Below are positions 16,227 to 24,184 of a DNA stretch of 24,815 nt, piece after piece. How positions within the stretch are numbered: the first letter of the stretch is position 1; each line of letters begins with the position of its first letter. The notes beneath the pieces were generated by a model that saw nothing but the letters and a program-made list of their open reading frames with translations, did not search any database and was not told the origin of the DNA. The stretch comes from JADLHS01 sp964539515. GTDB taxonomy: Bacteria > Verrucomicrobiota > Verrucomicrobiia > Limisphaerales > JADLHS01. The translations under genes were made by a program, and so were the position numbers. The stretch spans positions 1-24,815 of the forward strand of contig CAZIJO010000069.1 of NCBI GenBank assembly GCA_964539515.1. The letters run 5' to 3'.

Positions 16227-16508
16227 ATGCGCCTCCGACAGATCTTCTTCTGGCTTCACCTCGGTGCCGGCATGGTTGCGGCCGCGGTGATCTTCATCCT
16301 AGCGGCAAGCAGGGCGGCCCTTGCGTTTGAAAAGGAGATCCTGGCCTGGGCCGAGCGAGAGGTTCGACAGGTCACGGTGCGAGTCGATGCGCCGCAACTG
16401 AACCTCGACGAATTGTTGAGAAGATTACGAGCGGAGCAACCCGGCGGACGACCTTCATCCATCACCCTGGACTCCGAAGCCAACGCCGCGGTCCGCGTCA
16501 GCCTATGA
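16227..16508 (+). pseudogene. PepSY-associated membrane protein, truncated after about 93 residues
   Basis: The ATG at 16227 starts MRLRQIFFWLHLGAGMVAAA, a typical first transmembrane segment of PepSY-TM proteins (often beside TonB receptors and linked to iron uptake). FEKEILAWAERE and a first PepSY-like unit (LNLDELLRRLRAEQPGG) follow. The frame stops with TGA at 16506-16508 after 93 residues, where complete relatives run to about 400 or more. Sequence after the stop does not continue the domain in any plus frame I checked, so this is a deletion rather than a simple frameshift. It lies between the broken pseudopilin and the kelch gene. A short stand-alone protein cannot be excluded. Confidence 0.7.
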
Positions 16509-16674
16509 AGAACAGGTGCGGAGTCGTTTGCCCGGCAACTGAACCACGCCCGGCAGAAAACTCAGCCTCCCCGGCCTTTGAGGGTAATCCCGCTTGAAGA
16601 AGCGGGTGAACCGTGTCAGTTTGCCGCCGTTCAAGAAATCAGAACTGGCCAGTTCCCGTAAAAACTGTTGTCTT

Positions 16675-19431
16675 ATGAAGTCCACACTCCTGCGAAGTTG
16701 CTTCGTGTCACTCCTTGGCTTTTTGGCAATGGGCCCTCTCCTCCCCGCCGCCGTGGCCCAAGGCACGGCTTTTACCTACCAAGGCCGGCTCAACGAAGGC
16801 AACGGTCCTGCCAGCGGGATTTATGATTTACGATTTACCATTTACGATGCGGGCAGCGGTGCTGGTGTCATTGCCGGGCCACGGACCAATCCCGCCACCG
16901 CGGTGAGCAACGGTCTGTTCACCGTCCTGCTGGATTTCGGTGCCGGCATCTTCACCGGACCAGAGCGCTGGCTCGAGATTGCCGTTCGCACCAATGGCGG
17001 CGGCGGCTTCATCACTTTGACACCGCGCCAGCTGATCACGGTCACGCCTTATGCCATTCAATCAGCCAATGCCCAGAACGTCATCGGCAGTATCTCAGCC
17101 AGCCAATTGACCGGAACGATTGCGTCGAGCAACATCGCCGCCGGGAGCATCAGCGGAGCGCAACTGGCGGCGGGGGCCGCCGCCGCCAACTTGAACGCCA
17201 CCGGCCAGAGCGGGATTGCCAGTGGCGGCCTTTTGCTCGGCGAGGACAGTGCGGCCACGAATCTAGCTACGGCGGGATATGTCCGGATTGGCCGCGTGAC
17301 GCTCGCCGAAGAGAGTTGGAGTGCGTCCACGAGTTTCGAACCCTCGCCGCGCCTTCGGCACACGGCAATCTGGACGGGTGCCGAAATGCTGGTTTGGGGT
17401 GGTGACAACGGATCGGTGTTGCCCAATGATCACGGCCGGTTCAACCCGGTGACGCAGTCGTGGAGTCCCATCAGCAACGAGGGCGCTCCCAAGGCACGCC
17501 ATTCCCATGCCGCCGTGTGGACCGGTTCGGAAATGATTCTCTGGGGCGGCCACGACGGCGCCGCGCCGCTGGCGGATGGCGCCCGTTACAATCCCGTTAC
17601 CGACACTTGGACCGCCCTGCCAGCCAATAACGCGCCCTCCGCACGTTTCCAACACACCGCGGTCTGGTCGGGCACGGAAATGATTGTGTGGGGCGGGAAG
17701 AATACCATTCCCTTGAAGGACGGCGGGCGTTTCAATCCGGCGGCCAACGCCTGGAGCGCAGTCAGCACGAATGGCGCGCCCGAGGCCCGCACGCTGCACA
17801 CGGCGGTCTGGACGGGAACTCGCATGATCGTCTGGGGCGGCACCACCAACGATGTCTTCGAGGTCGTCGGTACCGGCGGTATCTATGCTCCCAGTGGGAA
17901 CAGCTGGACGGTCGTTTCCACGAACGATGCTCCGCTCCGGCGCTATTGGCACACCGCCATCTGGACGGGCACCGAAATGATAATCTGGGGCGGCTACGGC
18001 CAGTCGAGTCCCGGCAACCCGAACCACTACAGTCCCAAAGCAGACGGCGCGCGCTACACCTATGCCCTGAACTCGTGGACGCCCATGGCCACTCCCACCA
18101 ACAACGCCGTCAACCTCCATCACACTGCGGTTTGGACCGGCACGGAGATGATCGTCTGGGGCGGCACTTTGAGTATCGCCGATATGACCTTGGGTAATCG
18201 CTACAACCCGGTCGCCAACACCTGGGTGCAAATATCGCTGACCGATGTGCCGACCGGCCGGATTGACCACACGGCGGTCTGGACGGGAACCGACATGATT
18301 GTCTGGGGTGGGTCGGCATTTACAGCATCTTATCAGCAATACACCACGAACACCGGGGGCATTTACCATCCCGGCTCGGATACCTGGCGGACCGGCGGGA
18401 CCGGTGGCCAAATCCAGGCCCGCGCTAGTCACACGGCGGTCTGGACCGGAAGCGAATTCATCGTCTGGGGTGGCAACAACGGGATGAACAACCTCGACAG
18501 CGGGATTCGCTTCAACCCGGCCATGAATACCTGGAACCGCACCGCCACCAGCAACGCGCCTTCGGCTCGCCAGATTCACACCGCCGTCTGGACCGGTGGA
18601 GAGATGATCATCTGGGGCGGCGTCGGGGACGGCTTGCGCGCCGATGGCGGGCGCTACAATCCGGTCGCGAACACTTGGGTGGCAACGTCGCTGGACGGCG
18701 CTCCGGCCGCCCGCTACGAACACACTGCCGTCTGGACCGGCTCAGAAATGATCATTTGGGGCGGGTCGAATGGTGGATTCTTCAATGACGGCGCCCGTTA
18801 CAATCCCGCAACCGATAGCTGGTCCCCGGTCACGATGTCCGGCGCCCCGGGCATCCGGACGATTCACGCGGCGGCTTGGACCGGTTCGGAAATGATCGTT
18901 TGGGGTGGGCTCGGCGCCAGTGCGCCGCTGAATAACGGCGGGCGGTATTCGCCGGCCCAGGACACGTGGACGGCCATGAGTTCCATCGGCGCGCCGGGTG
19001 CACGCTATCTGCCGTCGGCCGCCTGGACCGGCCAAGAGTTGCTCATCTGGGGTGGACGCAATAATAGCAGCCCGTTCAACGACGGGGCCCGTTACAATCC
19101 CACGAACAACAGCTGGTCGCCGATCACCACGACCGGCGCGCCCTCTGTGCGGTATCGCCACAGCGCGGTCTGGACCGGCAATGAACTGATCATCTGGGGT
19201 GGCTGGAACGACACGAGCAATCTGGGCGATGGCGCGCGTTGGAATTGGCAGCAAAACACCTGGACACGGATGAGCCAGGCCAACGGCCCGGCGGGCCGCC
19301 GCAACCACACGGCAGTTTGGACTGGCGACGCCATGCTGGTCTTTGGCGGAACGGATACCACTGTGCCGACTGATACCGCGATTCACAGATATGTGCCGCC
19401 GCGCGCGATGTCCCTCTACTTGCGACCGTGA
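16675..19431 (+). CDS. Secreted 14-repeat kelch-type beta-propeller protein
   Basis: This is a 918-residue extracellular or surface protein. The signal peptide (about 1-29, ending AAVAQ) is followed by a YQGRL...GPASGIYDLRF domain (30-130) found at the N-terminus of many secreted proteins of this phylum. A Ser/Ala-rich linker (131-215) comes next. From about 225 to the end there are fourteen units of 45-58 residues with the pattern R..HTAVWTG.EMI.WGG......DG.RYNP....W.....APS, a kelch-like motif. Fourteen units could build two seven-bladed propellers; this is inference. The ATG at 16675 gives the signal peptide and is chosen over the longer frame from 16594. No anchor motif is visible at the C-terminus (RAMSLYLRP). 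It probably binds a protein or glycan. Confidence 0.85.
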   Translation: MKSTLLRSCFVSLLGFLAMGPLLPAAVAQGTAFTYQGRLNEGNGPASGIYDLRFTIYDAGSGAGVIAGPRTNPATAVSNGLFTVLLDFGAGIFTGPERWLEIAVRTNGGGGFITLTPRQLITVTPYAIQSANAQNVIGSISASQLTGTIASSNIAAGSISGAQLAAGAAAANLNATGQSGIASGGLLLGEDSAATNLATAGYVRIGRVTLAEESWSASTSFEPSPRLRHTAIWTGAEMLVWGGDNGSVLPNDHGRFNPVTQSWSPISNEGAPKARHSHAAVWTGSEMILWGGHDGAAPLADGARYNPVTDTWTALPANNAPSARFQHTAVWSGTEMIVWGGKNTIPLKDGGRFNPAANAWSAVSTNGAPEARTLHTAVWTGTRMIVWGGTTNDVFEVVGTGGIYAPSGNSWTVVSTNDAPLRRYWHTAIWTGTEMIIWGGYGQSSPGNPNHYSPKADGARYTYALNSWTPMATPTNNAVNLHHTAVWTGTEMIVWGGTLSIADMTLGNRYNPVANTWVQISLTDVPTGRIDHTAVWTGTDMIVWGGSAFTASYQQYTTNTGGIYHPGSDTWRTGGTGGQIQARASHTAVWTGSEFIVWGGNNGMNNLDSGIRFNPAMNTWNRTATSNAPSARQIHTAVWTGGEMIIWGGVGDGLRADGGRYNPVANTWVATSLDGAPAARYEHTAVWTGSEMIIWGGSNGGFFNDGARYNPATDSWSPVTMSGAPGIRTIHAAAWTGSEMIVWGGLGASAPLNNGGRYSPAQDTWTAMSSIGAPGARYLPSAAWTGQELLIWGGRNNSSPFNDGARYNPTNNSWSPITTTGAPSVRYRHSAVWTGNELIIWGGWNDTSNLGDGARWNWQQNTWTRMSQANGPAGRRNHTAVWTGDAMLVFGGTDTTVPTDTAIHRYVPPRAMSLYLRP

Positions 19432-19450
19432 CCCGGCAACCGCTTTCTGG

Positions 19451-19484
19451 CTGGGCCGGTCGCCCGGATTGGCCCAGGGCGTTT
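19451..19484 (+). terminator. Possible weak terminator after the kelch gene
   Basis: CTGGGCC (19451-19457) and GGCCCAG (19471-19477) are exact reverse complements with a 13-base loop. GGCGTTTTC follows about three bases on. The stem is GC-rich but the T tract is only four bases, so termination may be partial, leaving possible read-through into the SurA-like gene. Confidence 0.4.
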
Positions 19485-19566
19485 TCATTCGTCAATGCAT
19501 GATCTGAGTGCCGCAAACATTTTGCATCTTACGGACGTGATCCTGAGACGAGTTGCCTTCTCGCCC

Positions 19567-20466
19567 ATGCAACACTCCACCCGCCTCTCCGCCGTGTTGC
19601 TGCTCATTGGTAGTCTGGCGGCGACCGGTAGTGAGCTGGCCACCCTTTGCGCCGATCGCACCGCCATTGAACGCGTTTACTACGCACACCGCACCGGAAA
19701 CAAAGCGCCGTTTGAGGAGACCACCCCGCCAGCATTGGTGGAACGACTGGTAAAGGAGGAACGGCACAAGGAAGCGGTGCTGAAAAATGCTTACGGCATC
19801 GAAATTACTTCCGCGTTGCTGGAAGCCGAGGTGCAGCGCATCAACACCACTACTCGTGCTCCCGAAATCCTGGCGGAAATCAAGTCCGCCCTGGGCAACG
19901 ACCCGGCGAGATTTGCCAACTCGGTTGCCCGACCGCTGATTGTGGAGCGCCTGTTGCGAGACAAGTTCGAGAACGACGACACCCTTCATCAGGCCCAACG
20001 GCGGGGGGCGGAGGCCGCGCGTGAACAACTGCTGGGGGCGCGCCGCAACGGCGCGTCCGCCACGAACCTCCTCGCCCTGTTCAAGGCGAGCTACAGCAAT
20101 CAGGTGTCTGAAATCACCTGGCAACTCGGCCCGCGCACCGCGCCGGAAAAGAATGACCCCGGTGCCAGCGAGGCGGAACTCAAGCGGCGTTTCGGCCCCG
20201 ACGCGGTACTGCTGTCCTCGCCTCAGCTGCAACCGGATCGGAAACAATATTTTGCCGAACTGCCCGCGCAATTGCGGCGGGTTTTGGAAGCGCAGTTGCA
20301 CGTCGCCGGGGATGTCAGTGCCGTGATAGAACTGCCCACCGGTTTTGCGCTCTATCTCACCATCGCCAAGACCAACGATGCCTTGGACGCGGCGGTGCTA
20401 TCTCTGCCGAAGCGAAGTTACGAACAGTGGCTTGCAGCACAAAGGCCTTCTTCACCCCCACCTTGA
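19567..20466 (+). CDS. Secreted SurA-N-like chaperone/isomerase-type protein
   Basis: This 299-residue periplasmic protein has an N-terminal signal segment (about 1-21, STRLSAVLLLIGSLAATG). A helical region follows: DRTAIERVYYAHR, then PPALVERLVKEERHKEAVLK..YGIEIT..LLEAEVQRIN. This resembles the N-terminal (SurA-N/PrsA-like) chaperone domain that precedes PpiC isomerase domains. A clear parvulin catalytic domain is not visible in the C-terminal half, although LPTGFALYLTIAKTND looks like its last strand, so the domain may be degenerate. The ATG at 19567 gives the signal peptide and is preferred to 19495. It follows the kelch gene by 135 bases and could help fold or export it. That role is inference. 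Confidence 0.7.
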   Translation: MQHSTRLSAVLLLIGSLAATGSELATLCADRTAIERVYYAHRTGNKAPFEETTPPALVERLVKEERHKEAVLKNAYGIEITSALLEAEVQRINTTTRAPEILAEIKSALGNDPARFANSVARPLIVERLLRDKFENDDTLHQAQRRGAEAAREQLLGARRNGASATNLLALFKASYSNQVSEITWQLGPRTAPEKNDPGASEAELKRRFGPDAVLLSSPQLQPDRKQYFAELPAQLRRVLEAQLHVAGDVSAVIELPTGFALYLTIAKTNDALDAAVLSLPKRSYEQWLAAQRPSSPPP

Positions 20467-20495
20467 GTGAGCAACTTAAGGATGCTTTTTTGAAA

Positions 20496-20520
20496 ACGCC
20501 TCCGCCAGCGCCACGGCTTT
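20496..20520 (-). repeat. 25-bp dispersed repeat, copy 1
   Basis: The plus strand reads ACGCCTCCGCCAGCGCCACG then GCTTT. It matches copy 3 (23925-23949) at 24 of 25 bases. On the minus strand it encodes KAVALAEA. It lies 30 bases after the stop of the SurA-like gene. Confidence 0.6.
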
Positions 20521-20715
20521 GGGTGGGGCGAGGCTACTGACGAGCCGGCCTCGGCTTGAAAAACGCGCGGCAACGGCTCGCGAGTACGCTTGCCCCACCA
20601 ATGCTGAATTAGCCCATGCAACCGCCAGACAGCCGGCGCGTCGTGCCTTCGAGTTCGGAGATGAGTTGCATGGCTCGAATCGTCTTCATGGAGCGAACCC
20701 GGGGGCTTTGTTTTC

Positions 20716-20733
20716 CAGAACCGCACGGTTCTG
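20716..20733. repeat. Near-palindrome, 8-bp arms with a 2-base centre
   Basis: CAGAACCG (20716-20723) and CGGTTCTG (20726-20733) are exact reverse complements around CA. It lies about 80 bases before the start codon of the propeller gene. The compact symmetry would suit an operator for a dimeric regulator or a tight hairpin. No regulator is identifiable. Confidence 0.4.
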
Positions 20734-20815
20734 AATTGTTGAAACCACCGGCCGCCGGCCTGCGTCTGTTGCCACCAAATAGCACGACCGTGAACCACTA
20801 CTGCAACACTCGCCG

Positions 20816-22699
20816 ATGAACTGCCGGCTAATCTTCGCCTTGCTGCTCGCCATTTCGGCGTCGGCCCAACTCCCGCCCGGCTCTCCAAACCGACGCCCCG
20901 ACACCAACCGGCCCGGCCCGTGGGACAACGACGTGATCGTGTATCGGGTCGCTTCCGGGGCGGCGCCGGAAAAGCTCGCCACCTTCGCACGTGCCGGAGT
21001 GCCGACCGTGGCTCGCCTGACCGACGGACGGCTGATCGCCGCGTTCCAAAATTTCCCGGCAGACGATGACCGCCATTTCGACCGGGTGGCCGTGCGCTTT
21101 TCGAGCGACGAAGGACGCAGCTGGAGCAAAACGGAAGCGATCGTGGTTGAAGGAATGGAAAATGGTCTGGCGCGACCGTTCGATCCCACGCTCGTACCTT
21201 TGCCGGACGGGCGGGTGCGGCTCTATTTCACGTCGAATCGCAGCCCGGACTTCCGTCACAGCACACCCGCGATCTACTCGGCGATTTCCACGAATGGCAT
21301 CCACTACGCATTTGAGCCGGGCGTACGCTTCCGCGTTGAGGGCCGCATCGTGATCGACTGCGCGGTGGCGCTGCACGACGGCGTGTTTCACCTGATCGTT
21401 CCCGACAATGGAACGGCGGGCGAATTCGCCGGCGGTCAAGATCGCCACGAACCGCCACGCGCCGGCACGGGCTATCATGCCATCAGCGACGACGGGCTAA
21501 TATTCGAGTGCGTGACCGATATCAAGCTGCCCACGGAGCGCGACCGCTGGTTGGGCAACCTGCTAAGCGACGCCGGTAAACTCGTTTTCTTTGGCACGGG
21601 CCCGGGGCCGTGGCCAGTCACCAGCGAGGACGGTGTGAATTGGGAAATGGCTAAAGGTTTCCCACGCGTTCCCGGTGCCGATCCCGGCGTAGTGAAGTTG
21701 CGCAATGGCGGTTGGCTTTTGCTCGCGACCAGTGAACCGCGGCCCGGCACCCCAAGCGCCTTGTCGCGGCAGAATTTTCGCGATCCCCCGCCGGACGGAA
21801 GTTTCAATAATCAAGGCGACCGGCCGGGCAATCAGCCACGGCCCGGCCCGCCGGCGTCGGCCGGCGGAAGTTCGCCCCGTGAGCATCAAGTTCTCAGCGC
21901 GACCAGCTCGGATGGTCTGACCTGGACGCGTGATGCTGGAGTGCGGCTGCGTTCCGCATCGGTCCCCTGCGCCATCAATGATCGCGACCAGCGCGTCTTG
22001 CTTTACGTGGTGCGACCACCGGACGAGCCTGGCGGCGTTGGGGGAGTGTCGTGCGCGGTCTCGACAAACGGAACCGATTTCAGCATCGCACGCGAATTTC
22101 GCATCGAAGGCCTGAGCACGCGCTCGGCGGCGGATCCAGCAATCGTGAAGGACCGCGACGGCAAATTCCGACTCTACTATCTTGCGTCGAATCATCGCGG
22201 GGATCCCGCGGCGGGCGAAAATCCTCATCTCATCAATTATGCCCGCTCGGAAGATGGCCTCCATTTCCGTGAGGTTGGCACGGCGTTCCGCTACTACAAC
22301 CTCGTTGACCCGGACGTGTTCCGTTTCCAGGACCAGTGGTTCATGTATGTCTTTGCCAGACACGCCAACGTGATCGCCACTTCAGCGGACGGGCGGGAAT
22401 TCAAATACGCCCGCACCATGCTTCCACGCGATTGGGGCACGACCGCGGCGGTGTCGCTGCCCGACGGTCGCCTGCGACTGTACGCGTTTGAGCAAACAGT
22501 GCCCATCGGCAATGTCGTGCGCAGCTTCACCTCCACTAACGGTTTGGACTGGACCGCCGAACCGGGCGAGCGCTTGAGAGCCAACGCGGATGAACAAATC
22601 ACCGATCCGTCTGTGATCCCGTGGCAGGGTGGGTGGAAGATGTATTTCAAAACCTCACCTGCACGCAAGCGGTCGAATTGGAGTTTCCCGCTAAATTAG
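20816..22699 (+). CDS. Secreted beta-propeller glycosidase/sialidase-like protein
   Basis: This is a 627-residue exported protein with signal peptide MNCRLIFALLLAISASA. The mature part repeats two motifs. One is an Asp-box-like S.[DN].G..[WF], canonical in SSDEGRSW (96-103) and relaxed in about eight further places (SEDGVNW, SSDGLTW, SEDGLHF, STNGLDW and others). The other is D[PC].[VLI].....G...L.Y, seen six times (DPTLVPLPDG, DPGVVKLRNG, DPAIVKDRDG, DPDVFRFQ, DPSVIPWQGG, DCAVALHDG). These are features of five- or six-bladed propeller glycosidases and sialidases. A Pro/Gly/Asn-rich insert (about 320-357) splits the two halves. Catalytic residues cannot be assigned by eye; a carbohydrate-binding or hydrolytic role is probable. 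It is transcribed after a 349-base gap. Confidence 0.75.
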   Translation: MNCRLIFALLLAISASAQLPPGSPNRRPDTNRPGPWDNDVIVYRVASGAAPEKLATFARAGVPTVARLTDGRLIAAFQNFPADDDRHFDRVAVRFSSDEGRSWSKTEAIVVEGMENGLARPFDPTLVPLPDGRVRLYFTSNRSPDFRHSTPAIYSAISTNGIHYAFEPGVRFRVEGRIVIDCAVALHDGVFHLIVPDNGTAGEFAGGQDRHEPPRAGTGYHAISDDGLIFECVTDIKLPTERDRWLGNLLSDAGKLVFFGTGPGPWPVTSEDGVNWEMAKGFPRVPGADPGVVKLRNGGWLLLATSEPRPGTPSALSRQNFRDPPPDGSFNNQGDRPGNQPRPGPPASAGGSSPREHQVLSATSSDGLTWTRDAGVRLRSASVPCAINDRDQRVLLYVVRPPDEPGGVGGVSCAVSTNGTDFSIAREFRIEGLSTRSAADPAIVKDRDGKFRLYYLASNHRGDPAAGENPHLINYARSEDGLHFREVGTAFRYYNLVDPDVFRFQDQWFMYVFARHANVIATSADGREFKYARTMLPRDWGTTAAVSLPDGRLRLYAFEQTVPIGNVVRSFTSTNGLDWTAEPGERLRANADEQITDPSVIPWQGGWKMYFKTSPARKRSNWSFPLN

Positions 22700-22981
22700 C
22701 ATTTCAGAGCGATGTAATGTGCCAAGGCCAATAATCCATTTGCCACTTCGCAAACGTCTCCGCCAGCGTGACAGCTTTGAGCACCCGTCCTCCGTGGCAG
22801 ACTACGGCGGAGGCTGGATTGCCATGCTCTTGTTCATCGTTTCCGGCAACTCAGCTTTCGGCTCGGAGCCGATCTGTATGGTGCGAGTTTTCGGCGCGCC
22901 ATTCAACGCGCCCGCCGCGCCCAAAAGTTGCATCCGTTTGCGTTGCCAGTAACCGCGCCCCATTTGCAAGCCAGGCTTCCA
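22700..22981. other. Intergenic stretch with the second KAV.LAE copy
   Basis: No gene is supported. Read on the minus strand, this stretch contains GRVLKAVTLAETFAKWQM around the repeat at 22754-22778, without a start or domain. It separates the convergent propeller and LamG-chimera genes. No strong terminator hairpin was found. Confidence 0.4.
22754..22778 (-). repeat. 25-bp dispersed repeat, copy 2
   Basis: It matches copy 3 at 22 of 25 bases, and its minus strand encodes KAVTLAET. It lies about 55 bases after the stop of the propeller gene. Confidence 0.55.
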
Positions 22982-23770
22982 TCACGGCGTGGTCACGCGA
23001 TAAAAGCGTTGCGGATAATTCGTCGCTTGCAGGTCCGTAAAGGTGAACACGCCCGATGGAGATTCCGTCGGTGCGCCGAGGTTGCTCCAGGTGTTGAGCG
23101 GGGCGGCGACGTTCGTGCTGGCGAGCACGCGGTAGCTGGGGCCGCTCAGATTGGTGAAACCGAATTGCACGTTGCCATCGCCGACTGGAGTGAAGTTCGC
23201 GATGGGGAAATTGAAATTGAACACCCCTTCCACCGCGCCGAGATCGGCGAATGCGCCGCGGATGCGCGGCAGGCCGCGTTGATCGGTGGTGAAGCTCGTG
23301 CCGCCGGTCGCGGCGTCAATGGCCAGATAAAGCCCCCAGCCACTGGTGTTTGTATTGCCGTTGTAGGCGAGGCATTGGTTGCCAGGGAGGGTGCTCGGGT
23401 TGACCCACAGTTCGAGGCCGAAATTATCGGTGAGCGATGGGAGGACGGCGTTCGTGCCGGCGGATTCGAAGCCGTATGACCGCAGGCAGAGGGTGCTCCC
23501 GACCCGGGCGGCGGCGCTGGCGCTCACGTTCATCGAATCCCAGAACACAGACGTCGAAAATTGCAGCGTGCGTCCGCCAATCACATCCGTGGTGCTGCTG
23601 CAAGACCCGCCGACACCAGCCCCGGAATCGTTCTCGCCCCCACGCCAGTAAGATACGGTGGTGACGGTGGCGTGAACGCAGTTGCCCAGCAGCGCGGCCA
23701 GCTGCAGCGTGCGGGAAAGGAATGTGGCAACCCCATGAACCAGGAGTGACGGTCGCATTTCCATAAACAC
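22982..23770 (-). CDS. Chimeric secreted protein: LamG-like half joined to a beta-helix C-terminus
   Basis: This 262-residue protein starts with GTG at 23770. The signal peptide is about 1-34, ending CVHA. Residues 37-149 match the first half of a LamG/concanavalin-like domain (SYWRGGEND, SLTDNFGLELWVNPS, AYNGNT...GWGLY). At about residue 150 the text changes to AIDAATGG..FTTDQRGLPRIRGAFADLGAVE, the usual end of a right-handed parallel beta-helix domain ('choice-of-anchor Q'). The C-terminus (ASTNVAAPLNTWSNLGAPTE...FTFTDLQATNYPQRFYRVTTP) is a common Verrucomicrobiota tail domain. The LamG second half and the helix coils are missing, so an internal deletion or recombination between genes is likely, with the frame kept. 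It may still be expressed; activity is doubtful. Confidence 0.72.
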   Translation of the reverse strand: MFMEMRPSLLVHGVATFLSRTLQLAALLGNCVHATVTTVSYWRGGENDSGAGVGGSCSSTTDVIGGRTLQFSTSVFWDSMNVSASAAARVGSTLCLRSYGFESAGTNAVLPSLTDNFGLELWVNPSTLPGNQCLAYNGNTNTSGWGLYLAIDAATGGTSFTTDQRGLPRIRGAFADLGAVEGVFNFNFPIANFTPVGDGNVQFGFTNLSGPSYRVLASTNVAAPLNTWSNLGAPTESPSGVFTFTDLQATNYPQRFYRVTTP

Positions 23771-23777
23771 AAGTTTA

Positions 23778-23782
23778 CTCCT
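23778..23782 (-). promoter_or_regulatory. Shine-Dalgarno AGGAG deciding a GTG start
   Basis: On the minus strand AGGAG lies 7 bases before GTG at 23770, but 13 bases before the in-frame ATG at 23764. The spacing favours the GTG start for the LamG chimera. Confidence 0.6.
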
Positions 23783-23880
23783 GACAATAATGCCCCCCGT
23801 GAGAGCCCAACGGGATTGGAGGCGCAGAGATTAGTCGGAAACGTAAAACTTACAACCGCCAACTCCGCAGAAATTGCGCA

Positions 23881-24093
23881 TCAAAGTTCTTGCGACTGAA
23901 TCAGAGCGACCTGGCGGCAGCTGGACGTCTCCGCCAGCGCCACGGCTTTCAACATCACTTTGCTTTTGTGCACCGGTTCCCGAAATTCCGCTTCGGGTTC
24001 GGAGTCGTTCACCCAGTCGCCGCGCGCTTGCAGGTAGGCTTTGCCGTCTTTGAGCGATGCGATGCGGATGGCAATGCTCGACGCAACCGGCAT
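23881..24093 (-). pseudogene. Short frame ending in the KAVALAE peptide, probable gene fragment
   Basis: A 70-codon minus-strand frame encodes ASSIAIRIASLKDGKAYL, GDWVNDSEPEAEFREPVHKS and then VMLKAVALAETSS before TGA. It looks like real coding sequence by composition but has no signal peptide, no recognisable domain and no good ribosome-binding site. The same KAVALAE peptide is coded by two other copies nearby, so this is probably the longest surviving piece of a repeated gene. It could also be a small functional protein. It sits between the divergent LamG chimera and cadherin-like genes. Confidence 0.4.
23925..23949 (-). repeat. 25-bp dispersed repeat, copy 3
   Basis: The plus strand reads ACGTCTCCGCCAGCGCCACG then GCTTT. 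It is the reference copy for copies 1 (24/25) and 2 (22/25). It lies inside the 23881-24093 frame. Confidence 0.6.
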
Positions 24094-24184
24094 ACGGGCC
24101 GGGCGCCATGTTCAGAGAAACTAGACTTTTCGCCCACCGGTAATGCTGCTATAAATAGCGACAGCCGTCGCAAATCAGACACCT

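Larger units (their letters stand above)
20467..20815. other. Non-coding stretch with the first KAV.LAE copy and a palindrome
   Basis: No gene is supported. The minus strand carries an open frame of about 60 codons ending KAVALAEAFSKKHP and stop, with no start or domain. It contains one of three copies of a 25-bp sequence (20496-20520). A CAGAACCG/CGGTTCTG inverted repeat with a 2-base centre lies at 20716-20733. The leader of the propeller gene is at the right end. Confidence 0.45.

Noticed and set aside
17263..18723. 486-codon minus-strand open frame
   Set aside because: It is the shadow of the kelch repeats. Its apparent repetition (PDDH..GPD.) is only the reverse complement of the kelch motif.
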